A DNA stretch of 64,000 nt from positions 4,650,001-4,714,000 of the forward strand of contig NZ_CP114283.1 in the NCBI RefSeq assembly GCF_027107535.1, given 5' to 3'. Shown here piece by piece: positions 24,980 to 34,377 of this stretch (its first letter is position 1; each line of letters opens with the position of its first letter). The notes beneath the pieces were generated by a model that had not been told where the DNA came from, ran no database searches, and saw only the letters and a program-made list of their open reading frames with translations. Origin of the DNA: Streptomyces aurantiacus. Its GTDB lineage: Bacteria > Actinomycetota > Actinomycetes > Streptomycetales > Streptomycetaceae. The position numbers and the translations under genes are program-made.

Positions 24980-25858
24980 TCAGCGGGATCCGTCCGGCCG
25001 GTCCGGGGTGAGCCGCGGCGGCGCCGTCCAGGCGTGACCGGCCGACTCGTAGGGGGTGGTCCCGGCCCAGGGGTCCTCGCCGTGGATGTCGAGGATCTGC
25101 TCGCGCAGCCACTGGTCGAAGGGGTGCTGCGACTCCGTCCAGCGCTTCCTGGTCCGCTCCGGGTCCGCGGTCTCGAAGTGCACGATCACGTGGTCCTGGT
25201 CGGGCCGCGGGTCGATGCGCAGCACCTCGCTGGTGATGCCCAGCCGTCGCCGGGACGCCTCGTACTCGCGCCGGCGCGGCCCCTGCAGCTCGGCGGTGAG
25301 CCGGTGCCAGGCCAGCGGCTTGCCGGGCCTGAGCGGCACGGTCCGGGTCACGGACCGGGTCCCTTCCACGGTGGGCCGGCGGCCCTTGCGCGGCGCCAGC
25401 ATGCGCATGCCGAGCGCGGCGAACATGTTGGACGACACGCCGTGCTCGAAGCGTTCGGCGATCCTGCCCTCCTCGTCGAAGCGCCAGATGACGATGCCGA
25501 CGGACAGGAACGAACGGCCGGTGGGCGCGATGCCGAGCAGTTCGCCCCGGTGGGTGCCGCGCCAGGTGTTGTGGATGACGACCAGGTCTTCGTGGGCGCT
25601 GATGTCCTCGATGGTGACGTGGAAGTCGGGGAACGCCTCACGCAGCCCGGCGATGGTGTACTTCACGCCCTCGGCGCCCTCGGGCGCGCCGGGCAGGCCC
25701 GCGTGGTCGACGATGTCCGGGCGGTAGAGCTCGTCCACGACCGAGGCGTCGCCCTGGTTGACGAACTCGGTGAAGACGCGCCGGATGGTCGCCTTGTTTC
25801 GTTCCTCGGCGCTTTCCCACAGTGTTCGCGCCAGGTTGGTGGTGGCCGCAGTGGTCAC
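24980..25858 (-). CDS. Two-domain SnoaL-like cyclase protein
   Basis: A 292-residue protein. Residues ~15-150 are a SnoaL/ester-cyclase domain (KATIRRVFTEFVNQGD, RPDIVDHAGLPGAPEG, FPDFHVTIEDISAHEDLVVI, GRSFLSVGIVIWRFDEEGRI). Residues ~165-265 form a second domain (PLRPGKPLAWHRLTAEL, RRLGITSEVLRIDP, HVIVHFETADPERTRKRW) that looks like a ferredoxin-like alpha+beta fold (dabb/DUF type); this is a structural guess. Two cyclase-type folds in one chain may act on a reactive polyketide. It is the last gene of the minus-strand ketide operon, 39 bp after the monooxygenase. Confidence 0.75.
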   Translation of the reverse strand: MTTAATTNLARTLWESAEERNKATIRRVFTEFVNQGDASVVDELYRPDIVDHAGLPGAPEGAEGVKYTIAGLREAFPDFHVTIEDISAHEDLVVIHNTWRGTHRGELLGIAPTGRSFLSVGIVIWRFDEEGRIAERFEHGVSSNMFAALGMRMLAPRKGRRPTVEGTRSVTRTVPLRPGKPLAWHRLTAELQGPRRREYEASRRRLGITSEVLRIDPRPDQDHVIVHFETADPERTRKRWTESQHPFDQWLREQILDIHGEDPWAGTTPYESAGHAWTAPPRLTPDRPDGSR

Positions 25859-25897
25859 AACAGCAGTCCTCTCGTCGTGGGCGGGTACGGGCGCATT

Positions 25898-27103
25898 TCA
25901 GGCTGCGGTGGCGGCGGCGGAGTTCCACCGCGTGCCGTAGGCGACGTGGTCACGTTCGGTGGACTGGAAGGTCTTGTTCCAGGTGAGTCCCATCACCCGG
26001 TCGCGCAGCCAGACGGCGGCCGGGTTGTGCAGGGAGCCGAGCACACCGATGCGGTGGGCCAGCAGCTGCATGGGGCGGGTGCGCTCCTGGCGCTCGGCCT
26101 CGTAGGCGCGCAGGGCCTGGTGGACGGTGACACCGGGCGAGACGAGGTGTCCGGCCAGGACGAGGCCGTCCTCGATGGCCTGGCAGGCGCCCTGCCCGAT
26201 GTTGAAGCTCATGGCGTGCGCGGCGTCGCCCAGGAGGGTGACCCGGCCCCGTCCCCAGACGGCGTCGGGTTTGCGGTCCCAGACGTCGCCGCGCAGGATG
26301 CTCTCCGGCACGGTGGCGTCCAGGATCTGCCGCACCGGGCCGCTCCAGCCGGCGTGCCGGGCGCGCAGCATGTCCAGGGTCTGCTCGGGCGTGCCCTCGT
26401 CGCGGCCGCCGGCGGGGCCGTCGGCGACGCTCATCCAGTGCATGACGCCGGGGGCGATGTCGTAGTACGTGAAGCGGGTCCCCGGCCCGAACAGGGCCTT
26501 GAAGGTGCCGGGCGGGAACTGGCCGGGGCTCATCTCGGCGTGGCCGCGCCAGGCGATGTAGCCGGTGTAGTCGGGAGGCTGGGGGCCGAGCAGCTGGGCG
26601 CGGACGGCGGAGCGGACGCCGTCGGCGCCGATCAGCAGGTCGCCGTCCTCGGAGGTGCCGTCGGCGAAGTGGAGGCTCACCCCGTCGAGGTGTTCGGTGT
26701 AGCCGGTGACCTCGGCGTCGGTGACGACGGGCGCGCGCACGGCGTCACGCAGGATGCCGTGCAGGTCCGAGCGGCCGATGGCGACCGTGGGCTGCCCGTA
26801 GCGCTCGACGAACTGGCCCACCGGCCACATGCCGATGGGCCGGCCGGTCGAGGTCGCGAAGTGGCACTCGGACTGGGCGGGGGCGATCGCGGCGACCTGG
26901 TCGGCGACGCCCAGATGGGCCAGGGCGAGCATGCCGTTGGTCCAGATGTGCAGTCCGGCGCCGCCGTCGCGCAGGGCGGGCGCGCGTTCGAAGACGACGG
27001 CGTCGATGCCCTGCTGCTGCAGGGCCAGGGCGGTGGCGATGCCGCCGATCCCGCCGCCGGCGATGAGAACGCGGCGTATGGGGCGAGGCGTTGGGGCGGA
27101 CAT
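25898..27103 (-). CDS. FAD-dependent monooxygenase (UbiH/salicylate-hydroxylase type)
   Basis: A 401-residue group A flavin monooxygenase. VLIAGGGIGGIATALALQQ binds the FAD ADP moiety, the DG motif lies in LLIGADGVRSAVR, and GDAAHAMSFNIGQGACQAIED binds FAD ribose. It probably hydroxylates or epoxidises the ketide product. It lies between the aldo/keto reductase (55-bp gap) and the SnoaL protein on the same strand. ATG 27103 has GGGAGAAAGAC upstream. The substrate is unknown. Confidence 0.9.
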   Translation of the reverse strand: MSAPTPRPIRRVLIAGGGIGGIATALALQQQGIDAVVFERAPALRDGGAGLHIWTNGMLALAHLGVADQVAAIAPAQSECHFATSTGRPIGMWPVGQFVERYGQPTVAIGRSDLHGILRDAVRAPVVTDAEVTGYTEHLDGVSLHFADGTSEDGDLLIGADGVRSAVRAQLLGPQPPDYTGYIAWRGHAEMSPGQFPPGTFKALFGPGTRFTYYDIAPGVMHWMSVADGPAGGRDEGTPEQTLDMLRARHAGWSGPVRQILDATVPESILRGDVWDRKPDAVWGRGRVTLLGDAAHAMSFNIGQGACQAIEDGLVLAGHLVSPGVTVHQALRAYEAERQERTRPMQLLAHRIGVLGSLHNPAAVWLRDRVMGLTWNKTFQSTERDHVAYGTRWNSAAATAA

Positions 27104-27158
27104 GTCTTTCTCCCGGGGGATCGGAACGGATGACGCAGAAGGAGGCGAGGGAGGCGGG

Positions 27159-28160
27159 TCAGCGGGTCAGCGAGGCCATCTCCGCGTCGGGATAGCGGTT
27201 TCCGGCGGTGATGCCGTACGGGGCGATGGTGTCGATCGCCGCCAGGACGTCGGGGGACAGCTCGAGGCCGGCCGCGGAGACGTTCTCCTCGAGGTAGGTG
27301 CGCCGCTTGGTGCCGGGGATGGCGACGACGTCCTCGCCGCGGGAGAGCACCCAGGCGAGCGCGAGCCGCACGACGGTGGTGTCGGCCGCGGCGGCGAGAT
27401 TGCTGAGCTGGTCGACGACGGGCAGGTTCCGGCGGATGTTCTCGTCCTTGAAACGCGGGGCGATGCGCCGGAAGTCGAGGCCCTCGGGAATGTCGGAGGT
27501 GTCGCGGATCGTGCCGGTCAAAAACCCGCGGCCGAGCGGGCTGTAGGCCACGAATCCGATACCCAGCTCCCGCACGGTCTCCAGCACGCCGTTGACCTCG
27601 ACGTCCCGGGTGAACAGCGAGTACTCGGTCTGTACGGCGGTCAGCGGATGCACCGCGTGAGCACGCCGGATGGTCGCCGGCCCGGCTTCGGAGATCCCCA
27701 GGTGCTTCACGAGCCCGGCCTCGACGAGTTCGGCGAGCGCGCCGAAGCTCTCCTCCACGGGGACGTCGGGGTCGACCCGGTGCAGGTAGTAGAGGTCGAG
27801 GTGGTCGGTGCCCAGACGGCGCAGGGTGCCCTCGATCGACCGGCGGATGTAGTCGGGGCGGCCGTTGACCCGCCACGTCAGCCGGCCGTCGGGGCCGATC
27901 TCGTTGCCCACCTTGGAGGCGAGGACCACCTGGTCGCGGCGCCCGGCGACGGCACGGCCGATCAGCTCCTCGTTGGTGTGCGGGCCGTACATGTCGGCGG
28001 TGTCCAGCAAAGTGACACCGAGCTCCAGTGCCCGGTCGATGGTGGCCAGCGCCTCGGTCTCGTCCGCATCGCCGTAGCCGAACGTCATGCCCATGCAGCC
28101 CAGGCCCTGGGCCGGGACGTCCAGTCCGGGCGTCCCCAGCGTGCGGTGCTTGATTGCCAC
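27159..28160 (-). CDS. Aldo/keto reductase
   Basis: A 333-residue AKR of the general-stress/YajO-like type. Catalytic residues: Asp and Tyr in [11 protein letters not shown], Lys in VLASKVGN, His in LYYLHRVD; the cofactor loop is [17 protein letters not shown] 28160 has GGAGGC at good distance and opens VAIKHRTLG, the normal start of the family; a longer frame upstream is not needed. As the only clear keto-reducing enzyme inside the ketide operon it may reduce the polyketide, although the family is promiscuous. Confidence 0.88.
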   Translation of the reverse strand: MAIKHRTLGTPGLDVPAQGLGCMGMTFGYGDADETEALATIDRALELGVTLLDTADMYGPHTNEELIGRAVAGRRDQVVLASKVGNEIGPDGRLTWRVNGRPDYIRRSIEGTLRRLGTDHLDLYYLHRVDPDVPVEESFGALAELVEAGLVKHLGISEAGPATIRRAHAVHPLTAVQTEYSLFTRDVEVNGVLETVRELGIGFVAYSPLGRGFLTGTIRDTSDIPEGLDFRRIAPRFKDENIRRNLPVVDQLSNLAAAADTTVVRLALAWVLSRGEDVVAIPGTKRRTYLEENVSAAGLELSPDVLAAIDTIAPYGITAGNRYPDAEMASLTR

Positions 28161-28253
28161 GTGATGCCTCCAGAAGCTGCGCCTCGTCCACGAGGCGACT
28201 CGAGATGAGATGAACAAAGAACACGCGAGATGACGTGGTGGAGCAGGGGGTGT

Positions 28254-29348
28254 TCAGGCCGGCGGCGGTGCCTGCCAGGTCAGCGACAGGCCGGTGTAGA
28301 CGTACCGGCTGGCCTCGATGCCGAGCAGCACGATCCGGTCGCCGGGCCGGATGCGCCCCGAGGTCCAGCCCGCGTCCAGCGACAGCGGCACCGCGGCCGA
28401 ACCGGTGGCTCCCACCTCGGCCAGGTTCTCCACGATCCGCCCCTCGAGCGCCTGGATGTCCTCGGCGGACAGCCCGGCGGCCCCGAACTCGTCGGCGAAG
28501 TAGTCGGCGTTGCCCTCCGGCAGCACGATCGCGTCGAACTCCCCGAGCGCCCGGCCGTCCTTGCGGGCCATCTCCTGGATCGCCCGGACGAACACCTGCG
28601 GCCCGAACGTGGTCGTGCCGGCCACGTCGATCTTCATCTGGATCAGCTGGCGCCGGCGCAGCTGCTCCGCCTGCGGCACGTCCGTACCGCCCCCGATGAT
28701 CTCCATGCCGGGCTTGCGCAGGCCCCCCACGCACGCGTTGACGAAGGCGAAGTTGTCCGCTGACGCCTCTGCGGGCTCGGCCCGCATCACCACGGCCCCC
28801 GCCCCGTCACCGAACGTGTACAGCGTCAGCCGGTCCCGCATCCGCACGCGCTCCGGGTCCTTGCCCAGGAAGTGCGGTGCCAGCACCGGCGATCCGGCCT
28901 CGCTGCCCACCACGAGGGCGGTGCGCGCCGTCCCGTCGGACAGCTGCCGCCGGGCCAGGTCCAGCGCCTGCACCCAGCCCGCGCAGGCCCCGCGGATCTC
29001 GATCGCGGCCACGCTCTCCAGCCCCAAATAGTGCTGCAGGGTGGTGGCGACATTGGGCAGGGTGTACTCCGGCGTCGCCGTGCACACCACGATCAGGTCG
29101 AGCTCGCCGGGCTCCACCCCGGCCCGTTCCAGGGCCTGGCGGGAGGCACGCTCGGCCATCCGGCTGTTGTTGATGCGGTGCTCGCCCGTGACCGGGTCGA
29201 TCATCCAGTACCGGGTCTTGACCTGGATGCCCTCGAGGATGTCGTCCGGCACCGGCCCGACGAACTTCTCCAGCGTGGCGTTGTCCAGCGGCTCGCCGGG
29301 CACATAGGCGCCGGTGGACAGGATCTTCACGTCGTACGCGGTGGTCAT
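28254..29348 (-). CDS. KSIII-like protein with incomplete active site
   Basis: A 364-residue thiolase-fold protein of the FabH/KSIII family. The nucleophile Cys122 is present (EIRGACAGWVQAL) and the fold motifs are clear (VVCTATPEYTLPN, LYTFGDGAGAVVM). The usual second and third catalytic residues are not: the PHQAN-type His segment reads VLPEGNADYF, and the GNTSAASIPL Asn segment reads GATGSAAVPL. Such proteins often act as acyltransferases or prime a type II PKS with an unusual starter. The ATG overlaps the stop of the fused KS-CLF gene (ATGA), so the two are probably made together. Confidence 0.85.
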   Translation of the reverse strand: MTTAYDVKILSTGAYVPGEPLDNATLEKFVGPVPDDILEGIQVKTRYWMIDPVTGEHRINNSRMAERASRQALERAGVEPGELDLIVVCTATPEYTLPNVATTLQHYLGLESVAAIEIRGACAGWVQALDLARRQLSDGTARTALVVGSEAGSPVLAPHFLGKDPERVRMRDRLTLYTFGDGAGAVVMRAEPAEASADNFAFVNACVGGLRKPGMEIIGGGTDVPQAEQLRRRQLIQMKIDVAGTTTFGPQVFVRAIQEMARKDGRALGEFDAIVLPEGNADYFADEFGAAGLSAEDIQALEGRIVENLAEVGATGSAAVPLSLDAGWTSGRIRPGDRIVLLGIEASRYVYTGLSLTWQAPPPA

Positions 29349-31711
29349 CGGCCGGACTCCGTTACGGGCAGGGGGGCGGGGGACAGGACGAGCGAGGTGT
29401 GGGTGCCGCCGAGGGACGAGCTGTTGATCAGGACCGGGCGGCGGGTCCCGGCCTGCCGCCAGGCGCCGACGGCCAGGACCGCCGACAGGTGGGCACCCGC
29501 GCCGATCGGCTCGCCGAGCACCCGCTTGGGAGTCTCGAACCGCACCCGGTCCAGATCGAACACCCGCTCCGCGGCGGCCTGTTCGGGACGGTCGGCGGCA
29601 GCCAGACCCGCCGCGTTCGCCCAGAGGGCAGAGATGTCGTGCGGCCGGAGCCCGGTACGGTCCAGGGCCGCGCGCATCGCCCGCTCCACGCCGTCACCGG
29701 ACGGGTCCCAGCGGCCGATGCCGCAGGCGTCCGACGCGCTCGCATGCCCCAGGACCACGGCGTGGATGGGGGCGCCGCGCCGCTGCGCACTGGAGCGGCG
29801 CTCAAGGACCAGCGCGATACCGGCCTCGGCGAGCGTGTACCGGCGCCCGGCCGCCGAACCGAACAGCGGGATGCTGCGGTACGCCTCCAGCACGGCCGGC
29901 GAGAACGCCTCCACCGCCGGCACCAGCAGCCGCTCGGCACGCCCGGCACGCAGCATGTCGTACGCGACACCCAGCGCGGCAGCACCCGCCGCGTGCCCCG
30001 AAGTCAGCGTCGACGTCGGCCCCTTGGTGCCCAGAGCCATCGCGACATGGCCGGCCGCGCCGTTGAACACGGTGTTCGGGAACACGCCCGGGTTCGCGGC
30101 CCGTGCGCCCTCCGACAGCACCGGGACGGTGAAGCGTTCGCTGCTCTCCATCGGCCCGATCCCGGTGCCGAGCACCACCCCGGTCGCGGCCACCGCAGCC
30201 TCGTCGCCGTCCGCCCCCGCGGCGGCCAGGGCGGCCCGGCAGGAGGCGACGGCGAGCTGGGAGACCTTGTCCATCCGCCGGCGCTCCCGTGCGGTGCCGG
30301 CGGCCGAGCGGTCGAACTCCGCCCGGGCCAGGCGCAGTCCGTCTTCTGCCACCCCCTGCCGGCGCCCGCCCGCATAGGCGTCCCAGAGCGCCTCGGCCCC
30401 CTCGCCGGCCGAGGTGATCACGCCGAACCCGGTCACCACGATCTCGTCCGGGCCGATCCCCGACGCCGGCGCTCCGGGCCCGCCGGGGCGGGCGAAGGCG
30501 AGGGTGGCGTTGGCACCGGCGAACCCGAAGTTGTTGGACAGCGCGGTGTCGAGGACCATCGGGCGGCCCGTCCCCGCCACCGGGTCGAGACCGCACTGCG
30601 GATCAAGACCGGCACAGGTCGCGGTCGGCGGCGCCACCTGGTCGCGCAGGGCCAGCACCGTGACGATGCCCTCCACCGCACCGGCCGCGCCGAGCAGATG
30701 GCCGATCATCGACTTGGTGCTGGACAGGGCGGTCCTCTCGGCCGCCGCGCCGAGCGCGGCACGCACCGCGTTGCTCTCCGCGGAGTCGTTCTTCGGAGTG
30801 CCGGTGCCGTGCCCGTTGACGTACCGGATGTCGTCGGGGACCAGTCCCGAGGAGGCAAGGGCCGCACGGATCGCCCGGGCCGCTCCCTCACCCTCGGGGT
30901 GCGGCGCCGTCGGGTGGTAGCCGTCGGCGGACAGGCCGTAGCCGAGCAGCTCGGCGATGACCGGCGCACCGGTGCGCTCGGCCGTCTGCCGCGACAGCAG
31001 CAGGAGCATCCCGCTGCCCTCGCCCAGGGACAGACCGCACCGGTCCTTGGAGTAGGGGGCGGCCGGTTCCGGGGAGAGCGACCACAGGCTGCTGAACCCG
31101 GCGAACGCCGACTCGGTGAAGGCATCACTGCCGCCGACGAGCATCGCGTCGGCCGCCCCCGACCGGATCACCTCCAGGGCGTGGGCGAGCGCATGCGCGC
31201 TGGAGGCACAGGCGGTGTTGACGCTCAGTGCCGGGCCCTTGAGGCCGAAGGCCGCCGACAGCACCTCCGCGCCGGCGTGCGGCGGCACGTAGGTGTAGCG
31301 GTGCCAGTCGGGCGCGTGGCCCTCCTGCACCTGGCGCAGGGCCAGTTCGGCACTGCGCCAGCCGGCGTGGCAGGTGGCGTACGCGACGCCCCAGCGCTCG
31401 GCCGGGATGTCCGCGCCGACCCGGAGCCCGGAGGAGGCCATGGCCTCCTCGGCGGCGGTCAGCGCGAAGTCGAGGGACAGATCACGGGTGTCGGAGCCCG
31501 GCGCGTAGTCGTAACCCGGCTTGCAGGGTTCGGTGACCTCGCCGCCCACGCTCGTCTGGTACTGGTCCATGGGCAGGCGGCGCACGGGCGCGATCGCCAC
31601 CTGTCCCGCGCGCACCCCCTCCCACAGGGCCTCGGCCGAACCGCCGTGCGGGGTGATCGCACCCACTGCGGCGATCACGACGCCGACGGCCGGATCAGGA
31701 ACGTCAGTCAT
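29345..31711 (-). CDS. Fused ketosynthase - chain-length-factor-like protein
   Basis: A 788-residue protein with two thiolase-fold units. Unit 1 (about 1-405) is an active-looking KS: nucleophile C168 in SVNTACASSAHA, His in NGHGTGTPKND, and KSMIGHLLGAAG. Unit 2 (about 418-780) begins IVVTGFGVITSAGEG and lacks the Cys: its nucleophile segment is LTSGHAAGAAAL, with His where CLFs carry Gln, and the His motif is also lost (LWANAAGLAAAD). KS and CLF are normally separate proteins, so the fusion is unusual. ATG 31711 opens MTDVPDPAVG. It should use the nearby ACP. Confidence 0.88.
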   Translation of the reverse strand: MTDVPDPAVGVVIAAVGAITPHGGSAEALWEGVRAGQVAIAPVRRLPMDQYQTSVGGEVTEPCKPGYDYAPGSDTRDLSLDFALTAAEEAMASSGLRVGADIPAERWGVAYATCHAGWRSAELALRQVQEGHAPDWHRYTYVPPHAGAEVLSAAFGLKGPALSVNTACASSAHALAHALEVIRSGAADAMLVGGSDAFTESAFAGFSSLWSLSPEPAAPYSKDRCGLSLGEGSGMLLLLSRQTAERTGAPVIAELLGYGLSADGYHPTAPHPEGEGAARAIRAALASSGLVPDDIRYVNGHGTGTPKNDSAESNAVRAALGAAAERTALSSTKSMIGHLLGAAGAVEGIVTVLALRDQVAPPTATCAGLDPQCGLDPVAGTGRPMVLDTALSNNFGFAGANATLAFARPGGPGAPASGIGPDEIVVTGFGVITSAGEGAEALWDAYAGGRRQGVAEDGLRLARAEFDRSAAGTARERRRMDKVSQLAVASCRAALAAAGADGDEAAVAATGVVLGTGIGPMESSERFTVPVLSEGARAANPGVFPNTVFNGAAGHVAMALGTKGPTSTLTSGHAAGAAALGVAYDMLRAGRAERLLVPAVEAFSPAVLEAYRSIPLFGSAAGRRYTLAEAGIALVLERRSSAQRRGAPIHAVVLGHASASDACGIGRWDPSGDGVERAMRAALDRTGLRPHDISALWANAAGLAAADRPEQAAAERVFDLDRVRFETPKRVLGEPIGAGAHLSAVLAVGAWRQAGTRRPVLINSSSLGGTHTSLVLSPAPLPVTESGR

Positions 31712-31749
31712 GCCTCTGCTTCCTTCTGTGGACGGGGCTGCTCGGCCGC

Positions 31750-33084
31750 TCACACGGGCCTGGCCAGGGTCAGCGCCACGGCCTGCCCCTCGATGCCCCG
31801 GGCCAGCGCCATCGCATGCGAGGGCCTGGACTCCCGGGCACTGCCGCGGACATGGTCCAGGGCGCACACCGGGTCGGGGTTGTCGAGGTTGAGCGTCGCG
31901 GGCACCACACCGTGGTGCAGGGCCAGCGCGGCCACGGCGGCGTTCAGCGCACCGCCGCCGCCCACCAGGTGGCCGGTCTGCGGCTTGGGCGTGCTGACCG
32001 GCACCGACCGGGCGGCCGTACCCAGCGCGGTACGCAGGGCGACGGCCTCACCGGCGTCCCCCAGACGGGTCCCGGAGCCGTCCGAGGCGATGTAGCCGAG
32101 GTCGCCGGCGGCCAGCCGGGCGTCCTCGAGCGAGCGCCGCACCGCCCGGGCCAGACCGCGGCCCTCGGGGTCCGCCGCCGGCGGCGTCCGGGCGTCGTGG
32201 CCGGCGCCGTAGCCGGTCACCTCGGCATAGATGCGGGCGCCGCGCCGCAGTGCCGCCTGCTTCTCCTCCAGCACCAGCAGCGCGGCCCCTTCGCCGGGCA
32301 GCCCGCCGCTGCGGTCCCGGTCGTAGGGCCGGTAGGCCCCCTGTCCCCGGTCGTTACGGGTGCTCAGGATGCCCAGCCGGTCCAGCAGCGTCATCGACCA
32401 CCAGCTGGTGGCGTCGTCGTAGCCGCCCGCGATCGCCACGTCCGCGTCCCCGCGGCGCACCGCACGCATGGCCCGGCCGATCGCGGTGGCACCCGCGTCC
32501 GCGTAGCCCGCGAAGAAGGTGCTGGAACCCCGGATGCCGTAGGTCTGCGAGATGTTGAACACCGCGCCGGCCGGCAGCCCTTCGACGAAGAACAAGGGCG
32601 GCATGATGACGTCGCCGCGCCGGGCGAGGTGTTCCATGTCGGCGGTGCCGTCCGGGCGGCGGATGACCTTCAGCTCGTCGATGAGCTGCTCCATGCGGCC
32701 CAGCGACTTGTTGCCGCCGAGATACAGGCCGGCCCGGTGGCCGAGTTCGTCGCCGCCGGCCTGGTTGTGCGGCAGGCCCGCGTCGTCGAGGGCGAGCCGG
32801 GCGGCGGCCAGCGCGAGGCGGTCCCCGCGGTTGACGGTGCGCAGCTGGCGCCTGGTGGCGAACCGGGTGGCGTCGAAGTCGGCGATCTCGCCGCCGAGCC
32901 GGGTCTGCAGCGGCTGCGGGTCGTAGGCCCGGATCGGGCCGATCCCGCACTCGCCGGCCACCAGCGCCTTCCAGTTGGCCTCGGGGCCTTCGCCCAGCGC
33001 GGTCAGCAGGCCGATGCCACTGACGACGACCTGGCGTCCGGTGCCGCTCATCGGCGCTCCTGCGTGTCGCTGTCGGGTCGTCAT
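31750..33084 (-). CDS. CLF-like ketosynthase partner (KS-beta)
   Basis: About 433-444 residues. KS fold motifs VVVSGIGLLTALGEGPEANW, GGYDDATSW, LPGEGAALLVLEEK and PQTGHLVGGGGALNAA are present. The nucleophile is missing (STFFAGYADAGATAIG, Tyr at the Cys/Gln position) and the HGTGT motif is degraded to SDGSGTRLGD. This is what is expected of a chain-length factor pairing with the KS encoded just before it. Two starts are possible: ATG 33084, overlapping the KS stop (ATGA), and ATG 33051, with GGAG six bases upstream. The overlap supports 1:1 synthesis. Confidence 0.88.
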   Translation of the reverse strand: MTTRQRHAGAPMSGTGRQVVVSGIGLLTALGEGPEANWKALVAGECGIGPIRAYDPQPLQTRLGGEIADFDATRFATRRQLRTVNRGDRLALAAARLALDDAGLPHNQAGGDELGHRAGLYLGGNKSLGRMEQLIDELKVIRRPDGTADMEHLARRGDVIMPPLFFVEGLPAGAVFNISQTYGIRGSSTFFAGYADAGATAIGRAMRAVRRGDADVAIAGGYDDATSWWSMTLLDRLGILSTRNDRGQGAYRPYDRDRSGGLPGEGAALLVLEEKQAALRRGARIYAEVTGYGAGHDARTPPAADPEGRGLARAVRRSLEDARLAAGDLGYIASDGSGTRLGDAGEAVALRTALGTAARSVPVSTPKPQTGHLVGGGGALNAAVAALALHHGVVPATLNLDNPDPVCALDHVRGSARESRPSHAMALARGIEGQAVALTLARPV

Positions 33085-34352
33085 CGCTTCTCCTCGTAGC
33101 GGCCCACGACCAGCCCGACGTTGGTGCCGCCGAAGGCGAAGGCGTTGACGAGGGCGTGCCGTACCTCCTGCCTGCGTGCCGTGTTCGGCACGAAGTCGAG
33201 GCCGAGCCGGCGGTCGGGCGTCTCCTGGTTGATGGTCGGCGGCACGACGCCGTGGTTGATCGCACCGATCGCGGTGAACAGGCTCAACGCCGCGGACGCC
33301 GCGGTGAGATGACCGGTCATCGACTTCGGCGAGCTGATCAGCAGCCGGTCCGCGGCGTCACCGAACACCTTCTTGATCGCGGTGGTCTCCGACAGGTCGT
33401 TGCCCGGGGTGCTGGTGCCGTGCGCCACGACGTAGTCGATGTCGGCCGGCTCGAGGCCGGCATCCGCGATCGACGCCTCGATGGACTCGATGGCACCGCT
33501 GCCGTCCGGCGGCGAGTCGGTCATCCGCCAGGCGTTCAGGCTGGTGCCGTACCCCAGGAGTTCGGCGAGAATGTGCGCCCCGCGGTCCCGGGCCGCCTCC
33601 AGCTCCTCCAGGACGAGGACGACACCGCCCTCCCCGAGGACGAACCCGGAGCGCTTGTCGTCGAAGGGCCGGCTGGCTTGCTGCGGAGCGTCGTTGTAGT
33701 CCTTCGTCAGCGCCCCCAGCAGGCCGAAGCACAGCACATCGAGCCACGTCGTCAGCGAGTCGTAGCCGCCCGCGAGCATCAGCGTGGCATCGCCCTCCTG
33801 CAGGCTGCGGAAGGCCTCCCCGACAGCGTGCCCGGAGGCCGAGCAGGCGGTGGACACACCCAGCATCGGGCCGGTCGCATCCAGCATCCGGGCCATCGCT
33901 GCGGAGGCGATGTTCTGGCTGTAGGCCAGAGCGTCGGAGGGCGCGTAGACGGAGAACGCGTCGTCCCGGCCGGTCCGCTCGCGCAGCGCCCCGACATCCA
34001 CCAGCCACTGCAGGTCCGGCCGGTCCACACACGCGCCCATGGCCACACCCATGTCCGCGCCGTCGTACGTCTTCTTGTCCACCCCCGCGTCGCGCAGCGC
34101 CTCCCACGCCGCGCCCACACCGAAGGTGCCCGGCCGCAGCAGATGGCGCAGGCCGACCGAGCCGGGGACCGCGTCGTCGAGCCTAAAGCCCTTGACCTCA
34201 CCGGCGATCGTCACGTCGAAACCGGTGGTGTCGATCGTCGTCAGCCGGCCGACTCCGCTGCGCCCTGCGGCCAGTGCCTGCCACGTGCTCGGCGCGTCGT
34301 TGCCCAGCGGCGTGACGGCGCCCACCCCGGTGACGACCACCCTGCGGCTCAT
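33081..34352 (-). CDS. Beta-ketoacyl-ACP synthase II-type ketosynthase (KS-alpha)
   Basis: A 423-residue FabF-type condensing enzyme with a complete active site: Cys170 in GVSTACSASGHA, His in VVAHGTSTPGND, the second His in KSMTGHLTAASAA, and the C-terminal NAFAFGGTNVGL. It performs decarboxylative Claisen condensation between malonyl-ACP and the growing chain. It is coupled to the CLF-like gene by ATGA overlap and preceded by ACP and PPTase genes. Compared with typical aromatic KS-alpha proteins it looks closer to FabF-like enzymes. What sets chain length and reduction state is unknown. Confidence 0.93.
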   Translation of the reverse strand: MSRRVVVTGVGAVTPLGNDAPSTWQALAAGRSGVGRLTTIDTTGFDVTIAGEVKGFRLDDAVPGSVGLRHLLRPGTFGVGAAWEALRDAGVDKKTYDGADMGVAMGACVDRPDLQWLVDVGALRERTGRDDAFSVYAPSDALAYSQNIASAAMARMLDATGPMLGVSTACSASGHAVGEAFRSLQEGDATLMLAGGYDSLTTWLDVLCFGLLGALTKDYNDAPQQASRPFDDKRSGFVLGEGGVVLVLEELEAARDRGAHILAELLGYGTSLNAWRMTDSPPDGSGAIESIEASIADAGLEPADIDYVVAHGTSTPGNDLSETTAIKKVFGDAADRLLISSPKSMTGHLTAASAALSLFTAIGAINHGVVPPTINQETPDRRLGLDFVPNTARRQEVRHALVNAFAFGGTNVGLVVGRYEEKR

Positions 34353-34377
34353 CGCGGCGCCTCCGTCTCGTCAGGCC

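Noticed and set aside
29399-32095. 898-codon open frame on the plus strand opposite the KS genes
   Set aside because: Shadow of the fused KS-CLF and CLF genes; no family sequence.
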